A DNA stretch of 31,626 bases from a virus: positions 1-31,626 of the IMG/VR virus record IMGVR_UViG_3300017989_000306. The stretch is one strand, 5' to 3'. The notes below the pieces were generated by a model that searched no databases, was not told the origin of the DNA, and saw nothing but the letters and a program-made list of their open reading frames with translations. A program made the translations under genes and the position numbers. Position 1 is the first letter of the stretch. Each line of letters begins with the position of its first letter. Positions 30,429 to 31,626 of this stretch are shown one piece after another.

Positions 30429-30930
30429 TCCATTTTGTCCATTTTGGCCCCCATCCGATCATCAGCTCCTCAATTCGAAAAATCGCCACCCCCTGGGGGG
30501 CGTCCCTCCGCCAGATTTTAATCCGCATGTCCCCATCTTCGGGCTGGCCGAAATATTCGCCATGCAGCCATTCCATGCGCCGGCCGATAAAAACGCCCAA
30601 GCTTGGAAGTGATGGCCGAAACCGGCGGACCTCAAGGCTAAAATACCATCCGGCCGCCCCTTCAATAAGCGCCCCGGTGGGAAACCTGATCGTCGCCGTC
30701 GCTTCCGCCGTCGCCAGCTGCGCCTGGACCCGGATGTAATCATATCCGGACCAGGGCATTTTCCCCGGCCCCAGATCCTGGAATGGCTCGAAACGCGCCG
30801 GCGATCTGTCGGGGTCAAGGCTGGTGTTCTGGATTCGGATTTCTGTCGGCCCGCTATATCTCGCTATTTGCTCAACGGATAAAATCGGGGTCGCCTTTAG
30901 ACGGTCAATAATGGCCGGCCTTTTGTTCAT
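30421..30930 (-). CDS. Hypothetical 169-residue protein, beta-rich
   Basis: Starts at the ATG at 30930, which overlaps the PAPS reductase-family stop as ATGA and follows an AGGGGGTG site. The composition and alternating pattern (GYDYIRVQAQLATAEATATI, WYFSLEVRRF) suggest a beta-rich fold. Its first seven residues, MNKRPAI, and the underlying DNA are nearly the same as the start of the upstream gene (16-base direct repeat). No family recognised. Confidence 0.65.
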   Translation of the reverse strand: MNKRPAIIDRLKATPILSVEQIARYSGPTEIRIQNTSLDPDRSPARFEPFQDLGPGKMPWSGYDYIRVQAQLATAEATATIRFPTGALIEGAAGWYFSLEVRRFRPSLPSLGVFIGRRMEWLHGEYFGQPEDGDMRIKIWRRDAPQGVAIFRIEELMIGWGPKWTKWNE

Positions 30931-30931
30931 A
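30916..30931 (-). repeat. 16-base direct repeat over start codon, copy A
   Basis: Minus-strand TATGAACAAAAGGCCG, covering the start of the 169-residue gene. Identical to 31611-31626, 695 bases away, which covers the start of the PAPS reductase-family gene. The pair exactly brackets that gene. Confidence 0.7.
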
Positions 30932-31625
30932 GCACCCCCTGTAAATGCAGATCGCCAACATAGTCAGAGACGCGGCATCCGTCAATAAAGGTAAAATTTT
31001 GATTTTCCTCATTGTCAGTTGCCGCCGTAATTTCAAGATCAACGGCAATCTGAAATAACTCTGGGTATCGACGCCTCAACTCTACCCATTCAGACCTCTT
31101 CTGCATCGAGCAAATATAACATCCGCTCTTCTGTGGCACCCTTAAACCCGCCTCCCGTATAACCCGACGGCAATCATTCCGCGTCATCTCCATCTCTACA
31201 ATCGGATACCGATACCCCTTGCGAGGCTTCGCCCTGTGGAATTCATCGGAAGAAATCCCGATCCATTGCTCATCAACCCCCATAGCACGAGCGAATCTTA
31301 CTAATGGGACGCGCTTCCAATAACCCGTACACCATCTACTGCGATAACTCGGGATATACCCCTTCTCCCGGCAATGCTCCAGCAAAGTTTTCCCCGCCGG
31401 GCTAAACTTCCCGCCGGTTAAATATATCAACCCAGGATAACCCCGCCTCTTTAACTCCCCCTCAATATAATCGATGTATTCGTATGTCCCCGGCCATTCG
31501 ACGCCCGTGTCAGAGAAAACGACATAATCCGGCGCTGGAAGCCTTCCGAGGAAAACAAGGGCGAGGAGTGCGGTTGAGTTGACGCCAGCACCGTAAGAAA
31601 GAGATATCGTCGGCCTTTTGTTCAT
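30927..31625 (-). CDS. PAPS reductase / ATP pyrophosphatase family protein
   Basis: A 232-residue protein with the PP-loop SYGAGVNSTALL (residues 10-21), the early FSDTGVEWPGTYEYI typical of this superfamily, Cys99 in RWCTGYWKR, and Cys169/Cys172 in SGCYICSMQKRSEW. This is a common phage branch of the phosphoadenosine phosphosulfate reductase family. True PAPS reduction is not assured; relatives act in tRNA, DNA or sulfur-related modification. By eye its DNA is AT-richer than its neighbours, and the gene is bracketed by a 16-base direct repeat, suggesting recent acquisition. The start codon lies at the right window edge, so its upstream signal is not visible. Confidence 0.8.
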   Translation of the reverse strand: MNKRPTISLSYGAGVNSTALLALVFLGRLPAPDYVVFSDTGVEWPGTYEYIDYIEGELKRRGYPGLIYLTGGKFSPAGKTLLEHCREKGYIPSYRSRWCTGYWKRVPLVRFARAMGVDEQWIGISSDEFHRAKPRKGYRYPIVEMEMTRNDCRRVIREAGLRVPQKSGCYICSMQKRSEWVELRRRYPELFQIAVDLEITAATDNEENQNFTFIDGCRVSDYVGDLHLQGVL

Positions 31626-31626
31626 A
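31611..31626 (-). repeat. 16-base direct repeat over start codon, copy B
   Basis: Minus-strand TATGAACAAAAGGCCG, covering the start of the PAPS reductase-family gene at the window edge. Identical to 30916-30931. The repeat may extend past the edge. Confidence 0.7.

Noticed and set aside
1-31626. Plus-strand open frames such as 8819-9619, 16863-17297 and 17143-18024
   Set aside because: They lie antisense to well-supported minus-strand genes, show no recognisable families and lack good ribosome sites. They are a by-product of GC-rich codon use.
1-31626. CRISPR arrays, tRNA genes, insertion sequences and phage attachment sites
   Set aside because: No regularly spaced repeats, no convincing cloverleaf with a T-arm signature, no transposase and no integrase-linked repeat were seen on either strand.

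Overview
The window looks like the late (virion assembly) region of a tailed double-stranded DNA bacteriophage or prophage, with GC-rich DNA. Every gene I can support lies on the minus strand, so the natural reading direction runs from the right end to the left end. Most genes have clear Shine-Dalgarno sequences and touch their neighbours by ATGA, TGATG or TTGA overlaps, which points to a bacterial host and translationally coupled operons. The host cannot be named from the sequence. No integrase, replication, lysis or tRNA gene is visible, so the lifestyle is open. The tape measure protein and a tail-tube/chaperone set point to a long non-contractile (siphovirus-type) tail.

Right to left, the head module is: a PAPS-reductase-family gene and several small unknowns (31.6-29.5 kb); large terminase and portal (29.5-26.5 kb); a small membrane protein and sulfotransferase 1 (26.5-25.6 kb); a MuF-type head protein with a C-terminal JAMM-like metal motif (25.2-23.8 kb); a tightly coupled set of tiny protein, double-HTH protein, zinc-ribbon protein and membrane-anchored protein (23.8-22.3 kb); an XkdF-type prohead protease with a long extra N-terminus (22.3-20.6 kb); and sulfotransferase 2 (20.3-19.6 kb). 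An intergenic segment of about 200 bases follows, holding a terminator hairpin, a strong promoter-like sequence and a complex RNA fold. After it come scaffold, major capsid, a small HeH/SAP-like protein and a lectin-like decoration candidate, closed by a strong terminator at 16.0 kb.

The next gene is the head-tail connector (15.99-15.34 kb). In related phages the connector is normally followed directly by the head-closure protein. Here a 6.6 kb cargo block intervenes (15.34-8.77 kb): a DUF115/sialyltransferase-like protein, a cupin, three glycosyltransferases, a methyltransferase with a Pro/Lys/Ala tail, a PLP enzyme of the D-cysteine desulfhydrase/ACC deaminase family, a frame-disrupted methyltransferase and sulfotransferase 3. 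The tail module then resumes (8.77-0 kb): head closure, HK97-gp10-like protein, tail terminator, tail tube, a tail assembly chaperone with a canonical A AAA AAA -1 frameshift site, tape measure, a distal/minor tail protein, a repeat-rich tail fibre and one partial gene.

The most unusual point is that three divergent sulfotransferases, three glycosyltransferases and other sugar/small-molecule enzymes are threaded through the structural operon at three or more separate places and share its strand and coupling. My inference is a late-expressed glycan decoration and sulfation system, acting either on the virion or on the host surface. Nothing in the sequence alone decides between these.
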